DNA from: Bacillota bacterium | GTDB lineage: Bacteria > Bacillota > Negativicutes > DSM-13327 | Length of the DNA: 58,377 nucleotides | Assembly (NCBI GenBank): GCA_017889585.1 | Contig: JAGFZX010000020.1 | Location: 1 to 58,377, forward strand | Direction: 5' to 3' | In this document: positions 1-9,068 of the stretch, piece by piece | Layout: each line of letters begins with the position of its first letter | Numbering within the stretch: position 1 is the first letter of the stretch | Notes under the pieces: model-generated | Seen by the model: the letters and a program-made list of their open reading frames with translations, nothing else | Told to the model about the DNA's origin: nothing | Databases searched by the model: none | Program-made: the position numbers and the translations under genes

Positions 1-47
1 TCATTTCAACTTCCGCCAATCTCGTTTTTTCCTATTATACATAGAAA

Positions 48-92
48 TACCCTACAGGGTAGACTTTTTTTAAGTGTCTACTCTATAGGGTA
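48..92. terminator. Imperfect inverted repeat, probable bidirectional terminator
   Basis: A 17-bp stem (48-64 with 76-92, two mismatches that become G-U pairs on one strand) encloses a loop rich in T. It lies 32 bp past the stop of the DUF1904 gene on the minus strand. What lies upstream of the window is unknown, so it could also end a plus-strand transcript. Confidence 0.5.
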
Positions 93-123
93 CCTTTTAA
101 TATGCCAAGTCTTTTCTTTATAT

Positions 124-450
124 CTATAGATGTTTTCCATTTTCATAATAATTATTACGCTCAAGAATCGTAAAAAACATTTCGGCATCTTTATAGCCAG
201 CATTTTTAATATGTTTGGTTATAGAAGCAGCTGCCTTATCTTGCACTTCTTGCCCACGATCAAACCAATTTACCTGAACGAAAGGATCTTTTTTGACTAG
301 ATTCCCATCTATAATAAAATTACTCTCTACTACTTCTAGTGTAAAATATTCCCGTGGACAATCTACAATAATCTCAAGATCATCAATCATTTGCTTGCTT
401 ATTTTTTTTACATCTGCTATGTTCATACCTTTTATTATTATGTGTGGCAT
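124..450 (-). CDS. DUF1904 family protein
   Basis: A small cytoplasmic protein of 108 residues that resembles the DUF1904 family, small proteins of unknown function that look tautomerase-like in size. The conserved core VNWFDRGQEVQD lies near the middle, as expected for the family. The start is placed at the ATG at 450 because AAGGGAG lies 8 nt upstream; a longer reading from a TTG at 468 would bury that ribosome site. It stands alone, divergent from the DUF421 gene, and is followed by a hairpin. No catalytic role can be assigned from the sequence. Confidence 0.8.
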   Translation of the reverse strand: MPHIIIKGMNIADVKKISKQMIDDLEIIVDCPREYFTLEVVESNFIIDGNLVKKDPFVQVNWFDRGQEVQDKAAASITKHIKNAGYKDAEMFFTILERNNYYENGKHL

Positions 451-576
451 AATAATGGCTCCCTTCAACTTTCTATTTTTTATTGAGTATCAACTTGCTA
501 ACTTCAACAAGAACCCCCATCTCTAGATATTATGCCATAAAATCATCATAAAAGTATAATGATAATCTATAATATT

Positions 577-606
577 TTGACTGTCATTTGTTAAACCTAA
601 GATTAT
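577..606 (+). promoter_or_regulatory. Candidate sigma-70 promoter of the DUF421 gene
   Basis: TTGACT at 577-582 and GATTAT at 601-606 are separated by 18 bp, and the downstream ATG is at 655. The -10 is weak, so this is a plausible candidate only. Confidence 0.35.
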
Positions 607-654
607 ATAGAATCGAAGCAAAATAATCTATACTAAATTTGAAGAGGTGTTCAT

Positions 655-1353
655 ATGGAATTTAATGACTTTTTACGTGATACTTGGCAGACTATCCTTA
701 TCTTTATTAGCTTACTTATTTATACACGCATTCTGGGCAAAACGCAACTCGGCCAGCTAACATTTTATGAATATATCACAGGCATTACTATGGGGTCCAT
801 TGCTGGCAGTATTGCTTCATCAGATGCTGATAAATTTTGGAGTCACTTCTATGACCTTTTTCTCTTTTTTATACTCACGTATTTACTAGCATTGATTACT
901 ATCAAAAACCGTCCCCTGCGCAAACTCATTGAAGGATCGCCTACCATTGTTATTGAAAATGGCTGTATCATAAAAAAAAATATGCAAGCTATGAGATATG
1001 ATTTAGATGAGCTTAATTCCCAATTGCGAGAGAAAGATGTTTTCGACATTAGTGAAGTACAGTATGCGACTGTCGAACCAACAGGACAACTGAGTGTTAT
1101 ACTAAAGCCTGATTTTCAACCTTTAACCAAAAGCGATATGAATATTCATTTGCCCAACGCCACTTTTCCTGTAGAGTTAATTATGGATGGACAAATTATT
1201 GAAGAAAATTTAAATAAACAAAATCTCACTCATACTTGGCTGGAAACGCAGTTAACTGAAAGAAATATCGCAAACCATTCTAATGTCATGTATGCAGTGA
1301 TTGATTCAAAAGGACAATTATTCATAAGTGCTAAAGGTAGCAATCAGCAGTAA
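655..1353 (+). CDS. DUF421 family membrane protein (YetF-like)
   Basis: A 232-residue protein with the DUF421 layout: about three hydrophobic helices in the first 85 residues (the RILGKTQLGQLTFYEYI segment is typical), then a soluble part holding the repeated family motifs around SPTIVIENG and YDLDEL. Family members such as Bacillus YetF/YrbG are inner-membrane proteins whose biochemical role is not settled. The start follows GAAGAGGTG with good spacing. It is monocistronic, with the DUF456 gene convergent and only about 20 bp away and no strong terminator between them. Confidence 0.85.
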   Translation: MEFNDFLRDTWQTILIFISLLIYTRILGKTQLGQLTFYEYITGITMGSIAGSIASSDADKFWSHFYDLFLFFILTYLLALITIKNRPLRKLIEGSPTIVIENGCIIKKNMQAMRYDLDELNSQLREKDVFDISEVQYATVEPTGQLSVILKPDFQPLTKSDMNIHLPNATFPVELIMDGQIIEENLNKQNLTHTWLETQLTERNIANHSNVMYAVIDSKGQLFISAKGSNQQ

Positions 1354-1374
1354 AAAGCAGCCAATTAATATGGA

Positions 1375-1890
1375 TTACTGCCACTTCAATTGATAGATGA
1401 GAGCAACTGCCATACCAATAGCAGCCGTAAGTTTGACAATCATACCAACAATCTGCCCTTTTAGTACACCGATTGCCACACGTATGGCTTGCTCCTTATT
1501 TTTCGTTTTAGTATATTCTGCCAAAGCAGTGATAATAAATGCTCCAAATAAAGCCCCGAGAATAGAGCCGATTAGCGGTAAAATGGCAGTCCCCCATATT
1601 CCTCCCAGCATTGTACCGACAAAAGCCGCCGCTATTGCCCGCTTGGAGGCTTTTTCCTTTTTAGCACCTATCAGTCCTGCCCAAGATTCAATCAGCTCAC
1701 TTAGAATAAATACCCCAACGATAATTACTAAAACAGTATAATCTACATGTTCAAAACCATCATAATAACCATAAGCTAGTCCTATCAGTACAATAAGAAT
1801 ATTGCCTGGTAAGCCCACCATGGTCATGATAACGCCACCTATAACAAGTATGGTAAACAATATATTGATTACCATTGCCATATATTCCAT
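1375..1890 (-). CDS. DUF456 family membrane protein
   Basis: A 171-residue, very hydrophobic protein with about four or five membrane segments and the glycine-rich patterns of DUF456 (GLPGNILIVLIGLAYG near the N terminus, a charged linker AKKEKASKRA in the middle, and GGIWGTAILPLIGSILGALFG after it). Function is unknown in the family. The ATG at 1890 is preferred because AAAAGGGTG lies just upstream; an in-frame ATG at 1908 has no visible ribosome site. Convergent with the DUF421 gene. Confidence 0.8.
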   Translation of the reverse strand: MEYMAMVINILFTILVIGGVIMTMVGLPGNILIVLIGLAYGYYDGFEHVDYTVLVIIVGVFILSELIESWAGLIGAKKEKASKRAIAAAFVGTMLGGIWGTAILPLIGSILGALFGAFIITALAEYTKTKNKEQAIRVAIGVLKGQIVGMIVKLTAAIGMAVALIYQLKWQ

Positions 1891-2034
1891 AGCCCACACC
1901 CTTTTCATAGTTGCACTCTAATATTATCATACAAGAACATCTTTTTTATTAAATTAACAATTGTTCTTATAAATGCAATAAAATTTGGTACCAACCTTAA
2001 ATCCGCCAGTACCAAATTTTTGTTTTCTATTATT

Positions 2035-4464
2035 TTATCTTCTTTTTGATACAAATTTATTGACTAATTCTGGATCAAACTGTATGCCAGCACAGCGTTT
2101 TAACTCGGCAACCGCGAGTTCATGATTCATCGCTTTGCGATAGGGACGATCGCTCGTCATGGCATCATATGCATCAGCTATCGCTAATATCCTACACTCA
2201 AGTGGAATGGCTTCTCCTACCAAACCTAATGGATAGCCTTTGCCATTCCACCATTCATGATGCTTTAATATTAAATCAGCAATAGGAAGAAGATCTGGAG
2301 ATGAACGGGCAATACGATGCCCGATTTCAGAGTGACACCGCATTTCTTTCATTTCTTCTGCTGTCAACAGTCCTGGTTTAAAAAGGATATTATTAAGAAT
2401 CCCAACCTTACCAACATCATGAAATTGAGCCAAAAGACGTAATTGGGTCACTTTTTCTCCACTTAACCCACATTTTTCACCCAAATCGTCGACGATGTTT
2501 TGTACTCTTTCAGCATGACCTTCCGTAATGAAATCCAGTTCGTGCAAAGGTTTCATGATAGTCTCGACAAGAGCACTGCGCACGCTTTGACCGCGATTAA
2601 GCTTTTCCCGATACATATTATTATCAGCCTGTTTAAAGAGTTCACGCATTGGTATCTTTGGATCATCACTTACAGCAAAGCCAATAGATAAGCTAAGAGG
2701 GGGATTATTATCCAAATTACCGATCAAAATATGTTTTTGCACTCGCTCGCAAATTGCTGTTACGGCATCTCTATCAGCATCTTGCAGTAATATAGCATAC
2801 TCATCACCACCAATCCTTGCTATTACATCTCGCTCACGAAAACAACCTATAAGTAGCTTAGCTACATTGATAATCTGTATATCGCCACAGTCATGTCCAA
2901 ATATATCATTGACTAATTTTAGTCCGTCAACATCTATAATTATTAATCCTACCGAACCTTTCCGACGTTTATCCATACGCCGCATTTCCTCTTCGAAATA
3001 CCTGCGATTATAGAGTCCGGAGAGAGAGTCACGAAAACTAAAATATTGTAGGCGCGTCTCGTCCTGTTTCCGTTTGATTGCCATTGCCACTTGGGTTGAA
3101 ACAAAACTAAGAATTTCTTTATCCTTCTCTGTATACCGAACACCCTCTTGATGAGTTTGTACAGCTAAAACACCAAAAACCCTATCTTGAGGCGTTTTCA
3201 GTGGTACTCCCAACCAATCTATACAAAGAGTGCCAAACATTTCAACTTCACCCTGTTCGATCAATTTTGCATGCTCCTGGGGTGAAACAAATAGTGCCTT
3301 TCCTGTCCTAAGTACGTATTCTGTCAAACCTTTGCAATTCTTTCGTGCACTAGATTCCTCATTTCCTTCATTTGTGCAGTAAGGAAAATGAACATTTTTT
3401 GTACTTTCATCATAGAGGGCTATAAAAAAATTTTCTGCCAAAATAAGATCACCGATAATTTTATGCACAGAATGATAAAGGTTGTCTAGATTTTGAGAAG
3501 AATTCACTGTTTCAGAAATCAAGTAAAGTGCCTTTTGCAATTTTTCTGCTGCCTTACGCTCAGAAATATCCCTAAGTGCCCAAATAAAGGCATCTTTCCC
3601 TTTATATAAACTTTTAGTCAAATTTAGCTCAACAAATTTAATCTGCCCCATGGAATTTATAATTCTCGCTTCAAAAGTAGATAATAATTGTTCATCACAG
3701 TTTTGTTGACAAAGGCATTCTCGAATGATTACCATATCCTCAGGATGTATATAATGCAAAACATTAACTGTATTTATTTCTGTTTGACTGACTCCTAGTA
3801 AGATACACAAATTATCATTTGCATATACAATTCTATTTTCACTGAAAAAGCATATCGCATCATGACTATGCTCGACAATAGCCCGATACTGTTCCTCACT
3901 TTCCCGTAATGCCTCTTCTGCCCGCTTACGCTCAATAACCATCGCCACTTGAGTCGAAACAAATGTAAGGATCTCTTTATCAGTTTTTGTATACCGAATA
4001 CCTTTTGCATAGGTTTGCACCGCCAAAACACCAATCACCTTATTATCAGCTGTTTTAAGAGGTATCCCCATCCAATCTATAGCAGACACTTCTATGTTTT
4101 CGATTTCTCCTTGTTTCAACATTTCAGCATAAACAGGCGGAGAAACCAGAAGAGGTTGCCCTGTTCTGATAACGTATTCCGTTAGACCTTTTTTATTTTT
4201 TCTTTTACCAGGATTTTTACAAAATTCATCTATATAATAAGGGAAGTGAACTATCTCAGCATCTTCATCATATAGTGCAATAAACAAATTATTTGCTGAA
4301 ATAAGTCCATCGATAATCTTGTGAATAGAACGATAAAGTTCTTTCAAATTCCGAGCTGCATTAGCTGTCTCAGATATCAGATAGAGGGCCTTCTGCAATT
4401 TTTCCGACCTGCGACATTCTCGAACGTCACATATCCCAGCCTGGGAAAAGTTATATTGATTCAT
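2035..4464 (-). CDS. GAF-PAS-GAF-GGDEF-HD-GYP c-di-GMP signalling protein
   Basis: An 809-residue cytoplasmic protein. Domains in order: GAF (about 20-185), PAS (about 190-300), a second GAF clearly duplicated from the first (about 305-470, both starting LQKALYLISET), GGDEF (about 485-640) and HD-GYP (about 650-805). The cyclase site reads RIGGDEY, a tolerated variant of GGDEF, with an inhibitory I-site RERD five residues before it. The phosphodiesterase part has HDVGK and HHEWWNGKGYP. Both making and breaking c-di-GMP therefore look possible. No membrane segment is seen, so it probably senses a cytoplasmic ligand through the GAF or PAS domains. The ATG at 4464 follows AGGGGGAACGCA and is preferred over an upstream in-frame start. 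Monocistronic. Confidence 0.9.
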   Translation of the reverse strand: MNQYNFSQAGICDVRECRRSEKLQKALYLISETANAARNLKELYRSIHKIIDGLISANNLFIALYDEDAEIVHFPYYIDEFCKNPGKRKNKKGLTEYVIRTGQPLLVSPPVYAEMLKQGEIENIEVSAIDWMGIPLKTADNKVIGVLAVQTYAKGIRYTKTDKEILTFVSTQVAMVIERKRAEEALRESEEQYRAIVEHSHDAICFFSENRIVYANDNLCILLGVSQTEINTVNVLHYIHPEDMVIIRECLCQQNCDEQLLSTFEARIINSMGQIKFVELNLTKSLYKGKDAFIWALRDISERKAAEKLQKALYLISETVNSSQNLDNLYHSVHKIIGDLILAENFFIALYDESTKNVHFPYCTNEGNEESSARKNCKGLTEYVLRTGKALFVSPQEHAKLIEQGEVEMFGTLCIDWLGVPLKTPQDRVFGVLAVQTHQEGVRYTEKDKEILSFVSTQVAMAIKRKQDETRLQYFSFRDSLSGLYNRRYFEEEMRRMDKRRKGSVGLIIIDVDGLKLVNDIFGHDCGDIQIINVAKLLIGCFRERDVIARIGGDEYAILLQDADRDAVTAICERVQKHILIGNLDNNPPLSLSIGFAVSDDPKIPMRELFKQADNNMYREKLNRGQSVRSALVETIMKPLHELDFITEGHAERVQNIVDDLGEKCGLSGEKVTQLRLLAQFHDVGKVGILNNILFKPGLLTAEEMKEMRCHSEIGHRIARSSPDLLPIADLILKHHEWWNGKGYPLGLVGEAIPLECRILAIADAYDAMTSDRPYRKAMNHELAVAELKRCAGIQFDPELVNKFVSKRR

Positions 4465-4664
4465 TGCGTTCCCCCTAAAAGAGCGGTGCTCTAATGCTCT
4501 AAAAATCACCTTTTAAATATTATATTATAACTTCGTTAAACAAATTGCAATCCCTTCTAATATTTGTAAATTATCCTTATATAACTTTTATTTTTAATTT
4601 TTTCAATAAAGTCATAGTGGTAAGTATTACTATAGATAAGAGCTTTGATCAATGGAGGTACATT

Positions 4665-5615
4665 ATGCCCATTTTGTTTGCCAAATGGAATGATTGGTTA
4701 TCTAAAAACATGTTTATTGTAGTGCTTTCCGGACTATTATTAGGTTTGTTCATTAACATAACTGATTCCCCATCACTAAGAAAAATTGTAGTTGCTTTAT
4801 TTGCTTACATGACTTTTGTCACTGCATTAGGTACAAGTTTTAAAGAATTTACCAAGGTCTTATATAAGCCATGGATTCCTCTATGGGTGCTGATTTTAGT
4901 CCACTTTGTTACTCCGCTGACGGCCTATACTGTCGGCATGATTTTCTACCCGAATGATCCTGACATCCGGTTAGGCTATTTAATCGGCTCTTCTATTCCA
5001 ATCGGAGTTACATCCATCATCTGGACTTCTTTAATCAAAGGAGATTTAGCCATATCTTTCGTCGCTGTGACCCTTGATACCTTTGTTGTGCCTGTAGCGT
5101 TACCCTTATTTTTCCATATATTTATTGGGCAAACCATAGATATAAACTATAGGCAAATGGTTATAGACCTTATGCTTATGGTTACTATACCTAGTATCAC
5201 CGGTATGCTTCTTCATGACCAGACTCAAGGTAAGACCTTAGGTTTTGCCAAAAGCCTTGGCGGTGCCACATCAAAATTATGCCTTTTCTTTGTAATTTTG
5301 ATCAATTCAGCAGTCGTAATGCCACAGATCACTTGGGATATTTCCATACTAAAAACATTAATGGTTACCTTATTCATCGTTTCTGCAGGCTTCTTTGTCG
5401 GTTATCTAGGGTCATTTGCAGTAAAAGAACGTACTCAGGGTATTATCTTAACTATGATGTATAACGTGGGCATCCGTAATAACGCCTGTGGACTCGTAAT
5501 AGCACTCACCTATTTTCCACCAAGGGTAGCAATCCCTATGACACTTTCTATTTTGTATCAACAACCATTAGCAACAATTATCGCTCACCTATATAAACGT
5601 CTTAAAACAATTTAA
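4665..5615 (+). CDS. Bile acid:sodium symporter (BASS/SBF) family transporter
   Basis: A 316-residue integral membrane protein with nine or ten hydrophobic helices. The order of segments and the NVGIRNNACGLVIALTYF stretch near the C terminus match the BASS/SBF superfamily, which carries bile acids, keto acids or other organic anions with sodium. The substrate cannot be read from sequence. An earlier in-frame start would add 40 residues without a ribosome site; the ATG at 4665 follows TGGAGG, so it is used here. It stands alone between the c-di-GMP protein (divergent) and a convergent hypothetical gene. Confidence 0.8.
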   Translation: MPILFAKWNDWLSKNMFIVVLSGLLLGLFINITDSPSLRKIVVALFAYMTFVTALGTSFKEFTKVLYKPWIPLWVLILVHFVTPLTAYTVGMIFYPNDPDIRLGYLIGSSIPIGVTSIIWTSLIKGDLAISFVAVTLDTFVVPVALPLFFHIFIGQTIDINYRQMVIDLMLMVTIPSITGMLLHDQTQGKTLGFAKSLGGATSKLCLFFVILINSAVVMPQITWDISILKTLMVTLFIVSAGFFVGYLGSFAVKERTQGIILTMMYNVGIRNNACGLVIALTYFPPRVAIPMTLSILYQQPLATIIAHLYKRLKTI

Positions 5616-5654
5616 GCCTTTTATATAGAAAATAAATAATGACATATACTATTG

Positions 5655-5723
5655 AACCACAAAGGCCCAAATGGTACATAAAGGTTTATTATTCCCTTTG
5701 AGATCTTTGTGTTCTTTCCGGTT
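5655..5723. repeat. Imperfect inverted repeat of the CCACAAAG/CTTTGTG type
   Basis: AACCACAAAGG at the left and CTTTGTGTTCTTTCCGGTT at the right face each other in the gap between two convergent genes. It resembles the intergenic repeats at 20719 and 58106 in this window, which have CTCTGCG and CCGCAGAG in place of CTTTGTG and CCACAAAG. It may also act as a loose bidirectional terminator. Confidence 0.4.
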
Positions 5724-5737
5724 ATTCATGATGCTTT

Positions 5738-6487
5738 TTAATCAGAATGTTTCACGATAGCTGAGGCATTTTGATTAAAAGGATTTGTCCTAATAGCCAA
5801 GGAGAATAAGTAAGGATAATCGGTTTCCAAATGCCTCATATAAGATATCCACTCATAAATCAGCAAGGAATACACTCGCTCAATATCACCTGCTATATGT
5901 TCATAATCGGAAATAGGTAACCTAACTACATCATCCCTGTGGGACAATTCCTCAGCTAAATGAAAAACCGCCCATAATAGTTCAGTAAAAGAATCATGCT
6001 CTAATAAGTTGGGATTAGCCAATAACCCCAATAAAAATTGTCTTTTCTCCAATAAATATTCACGCATCATTGCCAAATCGCCTTTTTGGCTATCAATTCT
6101 ATAATCATGTTGCCTTGCTATTTTATGTGCAAATCGGAATTGTTGTTCAGTCCAATCAATATCAACAATCAGCTCTTTTTTCAATTTTTCCCCATGATGA
6201 TCAAATTTTAAGCAGGATGTAATCAATTCTAGACCGACTTCACTGATAAAAACACCGATAACCATATTCATTTTTTTCAACATAAGGCGTTTTTCTCGCA
6301 TACTTAACAACTGATTGAGTAGTAACGTCACCAAAAGTATCTGCACAGGCACAAACGCCAAGTCTTGTAGCAAATAAAATAAAGTGTCACGAACATTATC
6401 AAACACAAGGACTTGAATATCGTATATAGCTGCTGATAAACTAAGTAAAAATAACCCTATACACAGTTGCCAATTCCAATAACTCAT
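5738..6487 (-). CDS. Hypothetical membrane protein with two N-terminal helices
   Basis: A 249-residue protein I do not recognise by name. Two hydrophobic helices (about 7-25 and 35-60) are followed by a long soluble, helical part with many charged and aromatic residues and no known catalytic motif. The start is firm: AAGGAGTG precedes the ATG at 6487. It is monocistronic and divergent from the HAD phosphatase. The fold suggests a small membrane-anchored protein of unknown role; nothing in the neighbourhood points to a pathway. Confidence 0.7.
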   Translation of the reverse strand: MSYWNWQLCIGLFLLSLSAAIYDIQVLVFDNVRDTLFYLLQDLAFVPVQILLVTLLLNQLLSMREKRLMLKKMNMVIGVFISEVGLELITSCLKFDHHGEKLKKELIVDIDWTEQQFRFAHKIARQHDYRIDSQKGDLAMMREYLLEKRQFLLGLLANPNLLEHDSFTELLWAVFHLAEELSHRDDVVRLPISDYEHIAGDIERVYSLLIYEWISYMRHLETDYPYLFSLAIRTNPFNQNASAIVKHSD

Positions 6488-6613
6488 TATTCTACACTCC
6501 TTAATCCCATTTGTTCATTATAATCGATTGCCTAATAATTGACGAGCATCAACAGGAAAATTGCTGTGATTATCTAATATATGGTAGAGAAAGATCAGAA
6601 AGGAGTTTCTATT

Positions 6614-7297
6614 ATGCGCATTCTATTTTGGGATATTGACGGAACATTATTAAAAACAGCCAAAGCTGGTCTATATGCTTTTGAACAAGTAATACAAGAA
6701 ATTCTTACTATCCCTTTTGATTTCAGTACTATCAAAACTGCTGGCATGACCGACTATTATATTGCCTATCAAGTAATTAAGCTTGCCACCAGGCGTGAAC
6801 CTACCTACCATGAAATCTGCAATCTAATTGCCCGCTATGAAGAAGTACTCCCTAGCCATCTGGCTGCCAGAAAAGGTCATCTTACACCATCAGTAAAAGA
6901 TATTTTGACACATTTGCATAGCTGTGAGGATTATGTTTCTCTTCTGCTGACTGGCAATACCTTATTTGGTGCTAAAACTAAACTTGCACACTACGGTCTA
7001 GATGATTTTTTCAACTTCGAACACAGCGCTTTCTGCAGCAACTGCTTCGACCGCACCGAAATATCTAATCAAGCCCTGTCTATTGTAAAAGAACACTATC
7101 CTGATGTCGACCCAGAGCATATTTATGTCATCGGCGATACGCCTAATGATATCCATTGCGGCAAGGCCATCGGTGCACGCACCATCGCAGTGGCGACAGG
7201 TACTTACTCTGTACAAGAACTGAGCGCCCACTCTCCTTGGTGGGTTGTGCCTTCACTACCTTCACCCGTAGAATTTTTGGAAAACATAAATCATTGA
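6614..7297 (+). CDS. HAD superfamily hydrolase (phosphoglycolate-phosphatase-like)
   Basis: A 228-residue HAD phosphatase. Motif I is DIDGTLL near residue 7 with the two catalytic aspartates, motif II is LLTGNT, and the C-terminal acidic motif is GDTPNDIHCG. A helical cap lies between motifs I and II, as in subfamily IA. Such enzymes remove phosphate from small molecules such as phosphoglycolate; the true substrate is unknown. The start at 6614 follows AAGGAG; an upstream in-frame ATG would overlap that site. A strong terminator follows directly. Confidence 0.85.
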   Translation: MRILFWDIDGTLLKTAKAGLYAFEQVIQEILTIPFDFSTIKTAGMTDYYIAYQVIKLATRREPTYHEICNLIARYEEVLPSHLAARKGHLTPSVKDILTHLHSCEDYVSLLLTGNTLFGAKTKLAHYGLDDFFNFEHSAFCSNCFDRTEISNQALSIVKEHYPDVDPEHIYVIGDTPNDIHCGKAIGARTIAVATGTYSVQELSAHSPWWVVPSLPSPVEFLENINH

Positions 7298-7300
7298 ATA

Positions 7301-7343
7301 AAGGAAAGCGCCAGCAATCATGTTATGCTGGTGCTTTCCTTTT
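7301..7343 (+). terminator. Intrinsic terminator of the HAD hydrolase gene
   Basis: A 16-bp stem (left arm from 7301, right arm to 7341, one G-U pair) with a 9-nt loop and a short T run, three bases after the stop codon. Confidence 0.85.
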
Positions 7344-7469
7344 ACCAAATTTATAACCGAAAAAAATCATTCCTCAGTTCTCACAATTATTATAAATAGC
7401 GCCATGGGCAAGATAAGTTTTATTTAGGTCATCAGAAAGTTAAAACATTCCGGATCCAAGCAAGGACAA

Positions 7470-8048
7470 CTAATCTTTATAATTTAAAACAATGTCTGGC
7501 AATTTAAGTTTAGGCACATGATGTATTTGATTTTCATCCCGCCAGTACTTAACATCATCTCCCGCATTAATCTCGTTGATTATAACCACCTCTTTGGGCT
7601 TTCCAATGGCTATTGCTAATAATATTTCATATTGACCAGAAATATTAAGAACTTCGCTCAATTCTTCCCGCTTAATATTTCCTATTATACAACCGCCTAG
7701 CCCAATTTCTACTGCACCCAACAATATACTTTGTGCGGCAATTCCATGATCAACTCCGCCTACCATTTTATTATCTTTATCTTGTAAAATAATAATATAT
7801 GCAGAAGGCCGCTCTCCCTCTTCAGGTCCAGACCAATCAGCAAAGTAACCTGCCCAGCCTAGTGTAGGATAAATTGCTTCATTGACTTGTTTCTCACAAG
7901 ATACAATATACCTTAGCGGCTGCCTATTAGCACCAGATGCAGAAAGTCTTGCATAATCGACTAAGGATAATAGGGTTTCCTTCGCAATATTTTCTTCACA
8001 ATAAAATCTTCGATAACTTCTATTAGTAGCAACCATTTTTTTAAACAT
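7470..8048 (-). CDS. Nitroreductase family protein
   Basis: A 192-residue FMN-dependent nitroreductase-fold protein. The N-terminal TNRSYRRFY motif supplies the arginines that hold the FMN phosphate, and the GLGGCIIGNIKRE segment is typical of the family. Substrates range from nitroaromatics to quinones and cannot be predicted. The ATG at 8048 follows GGAGGATTCGAG. It is the last of three same-strand genes (rhodanese, msrA, this one), with about 55 bp between msrA and its start, so it may share their transcript. Confidence 0.85.
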   Translation of the reverse strand: MFKKMVATNRSYRRFYCEENIAKETLLSLVDYARLSASGANRQPLRYIVSCEKQVNEAIYPTLGWAGYFADWSGPEEGERPSAYIIILQDKDNKMVGGVDHGIAAQSILLGAVEIGLGGCIIGNIKREELSEVLNISGQYEILLAIAIGKPKEVVIINEINAGDDVKYWRDENQIHHVPKLKLPDIVLNYKD

Positions 8049-8103
8049 CTCGAATCCTCCTACAGTATATATCTTTTCATTATACACTAATTTCCTTACT
8101 TTT

Positions 8104-8604
8104 CTATTTCCGTTCTTCGGGCCTTGCCCGCATCAAATCTACATGGCAATACCCACCCATTGTCTTCTGCAAATATTGCTGATGATAGTCCTCTGCAAGA
8201 TAAAAGTTCATAACAGGTTCTACTTCAACCACAATATCATCGGTATGATAAGTCTGCATATCCTGAATGAAATTAACGATAATCTCTCTCTCGGCTTTAT
8301 CTGCATAGTACACACCTGTGCGGTACTGAGATCCCATGTCTGCCCCTTGACGATTCAAGGTTGTAGGGTTAATAATACGAAAAAAATGTTCTAGCACCTT
8401 CTCTAAAGGTATTATCACTTCATCATAAGTTAATTCACACACTTCTGTATGGCCTGTTGTCCCGGAACACACTTGATGATATGTAGGATCATCCATCTCA
8501 CCCTGCCCATATCCTACCCTTGTATCTAATACTCCTTTAAGCTGCTGGAAATAAGCTTCTACACCCCAGAAACATCCACCTGCAAGCCATATTTTCCTCA
8601 ACAT
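8104..8604 (-). CDS. msrA: Peptide methionine-S-sulfoxide reductase MsrA
   Basis: A 166-residue MsrA, which repairs the S form of oxidised methionine in proteins. The catalytic GCFWG motif with its cysteine is at residues 10-14, and the family signatures TRVGYGQG, GHTEVCEL and GSQYRTGVYY follow in order. A second cysteine in GGYCHVD near the C terminus may act in recycling. No MsrB domain is fused. It starts only 10 bp after the rhodanese gene stops, so the two are likely cotranscribed as a small thiol or redox repair unit. Confidence 0.95.
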   Translation of the reverse strand: MLRKIWLAGGCFWGVEAYFQQLKGVLDTRVGYGQGEMDDPTYHQVCSGTTGHTEVCELTYDEVIIPLEKVLEHFFRIINPTTLNRQGADMGSQYRTGVYYADKAEREIIVNFIQDMQTYHTDDIVVEVEPVMNFYLAEDYHQQYLQKTMGGYCHVDLMRARPEERK

Positions 8605-8614
8605 TGATCTCTCC

Positions 8615-9004
8615 TTACTTTACTGGGCCTCGCCAGCTGCTCATACCTTCTGTAATGTTGTAAACATTACCAAACCCCTTGCTCCTTAGCAAGCTTGTCC
8701 CCTGACTACTGCGGTTACCACTACGGCAAATGAGCAATACTTTCTTGTCTTTGGGCACTTCACTACTGCGGCTCTCCAACTCACTTAGCTGAATATTAGT
8801 TACACCAGGAATATGCCCTGCCTTGTATTCTTGAGGTGTACGTACATCGATGATAATGGCTTCTTCGTTTTTCCACATTTTGAGAGCCTGGTCAATAGAT
8901 ACGTGGACCTCATTCTCCACTCCACCGTTGCTGCTACAGCCAGTAACAATGGTCATCACCATAGCAATTAATACTGCCAATAAAATTGAGGTAACTTTGT
9001 ACAT
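8615..9004 (-). CDS. Rhodanese-domain lipoprotein
   Basis: A 129-residue exported protein. A hydrophobic signal ends in a lipobox (VTGC), so it should be lipid-anchored outside the cell membrane. The rest is one rhodanese domain with DVRTPQEY and the active-site loop CRSGNRS containing the sulfur-carrying cysteine. It probably handles sulfane sulfur or another thiol at the cell surface. The gene follows dapA on the same strand, but a hairpin sits between them, its base only a few bases before this gene's AAGGAGG ribosome site. Confidence 0.9.
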   Translation of the reverse strand: MYKVTSILLAVLIAMVMTIVTGCSSNGGVENEVHVSIDQALKMWKNEEAIIIDVRTPQEYKAGHIPGVTNIQLSELESRSSEVPKDKKVLLICRSGNRSSQGTSLLRSKGFGNVYNITEGMSSWRGPVK

Positions 9005-9019
9005 GATTTTTCCTCCTTT

Positions 9020-9057
9020 AAAAGTGCCTCCCTGCTATGAAACAGGAAGGCACTTTT
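9020..9057 (-). terminator. Terminator-like hairpin after dapA, abutting the next ribosome site
   Basis: A 15-bp stem with one mismatch (9020-9034 with 9043-9057) and a TTTT end sits 11 bp after dapA on the minus strand. The rhodanese gene's AAAGGAGGA starts right at the hairpin base, so read-through transcripts would have a structured leader. Confidence 0.75.
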
Positions 9058-9068
9058 ATTTAAGAAAA

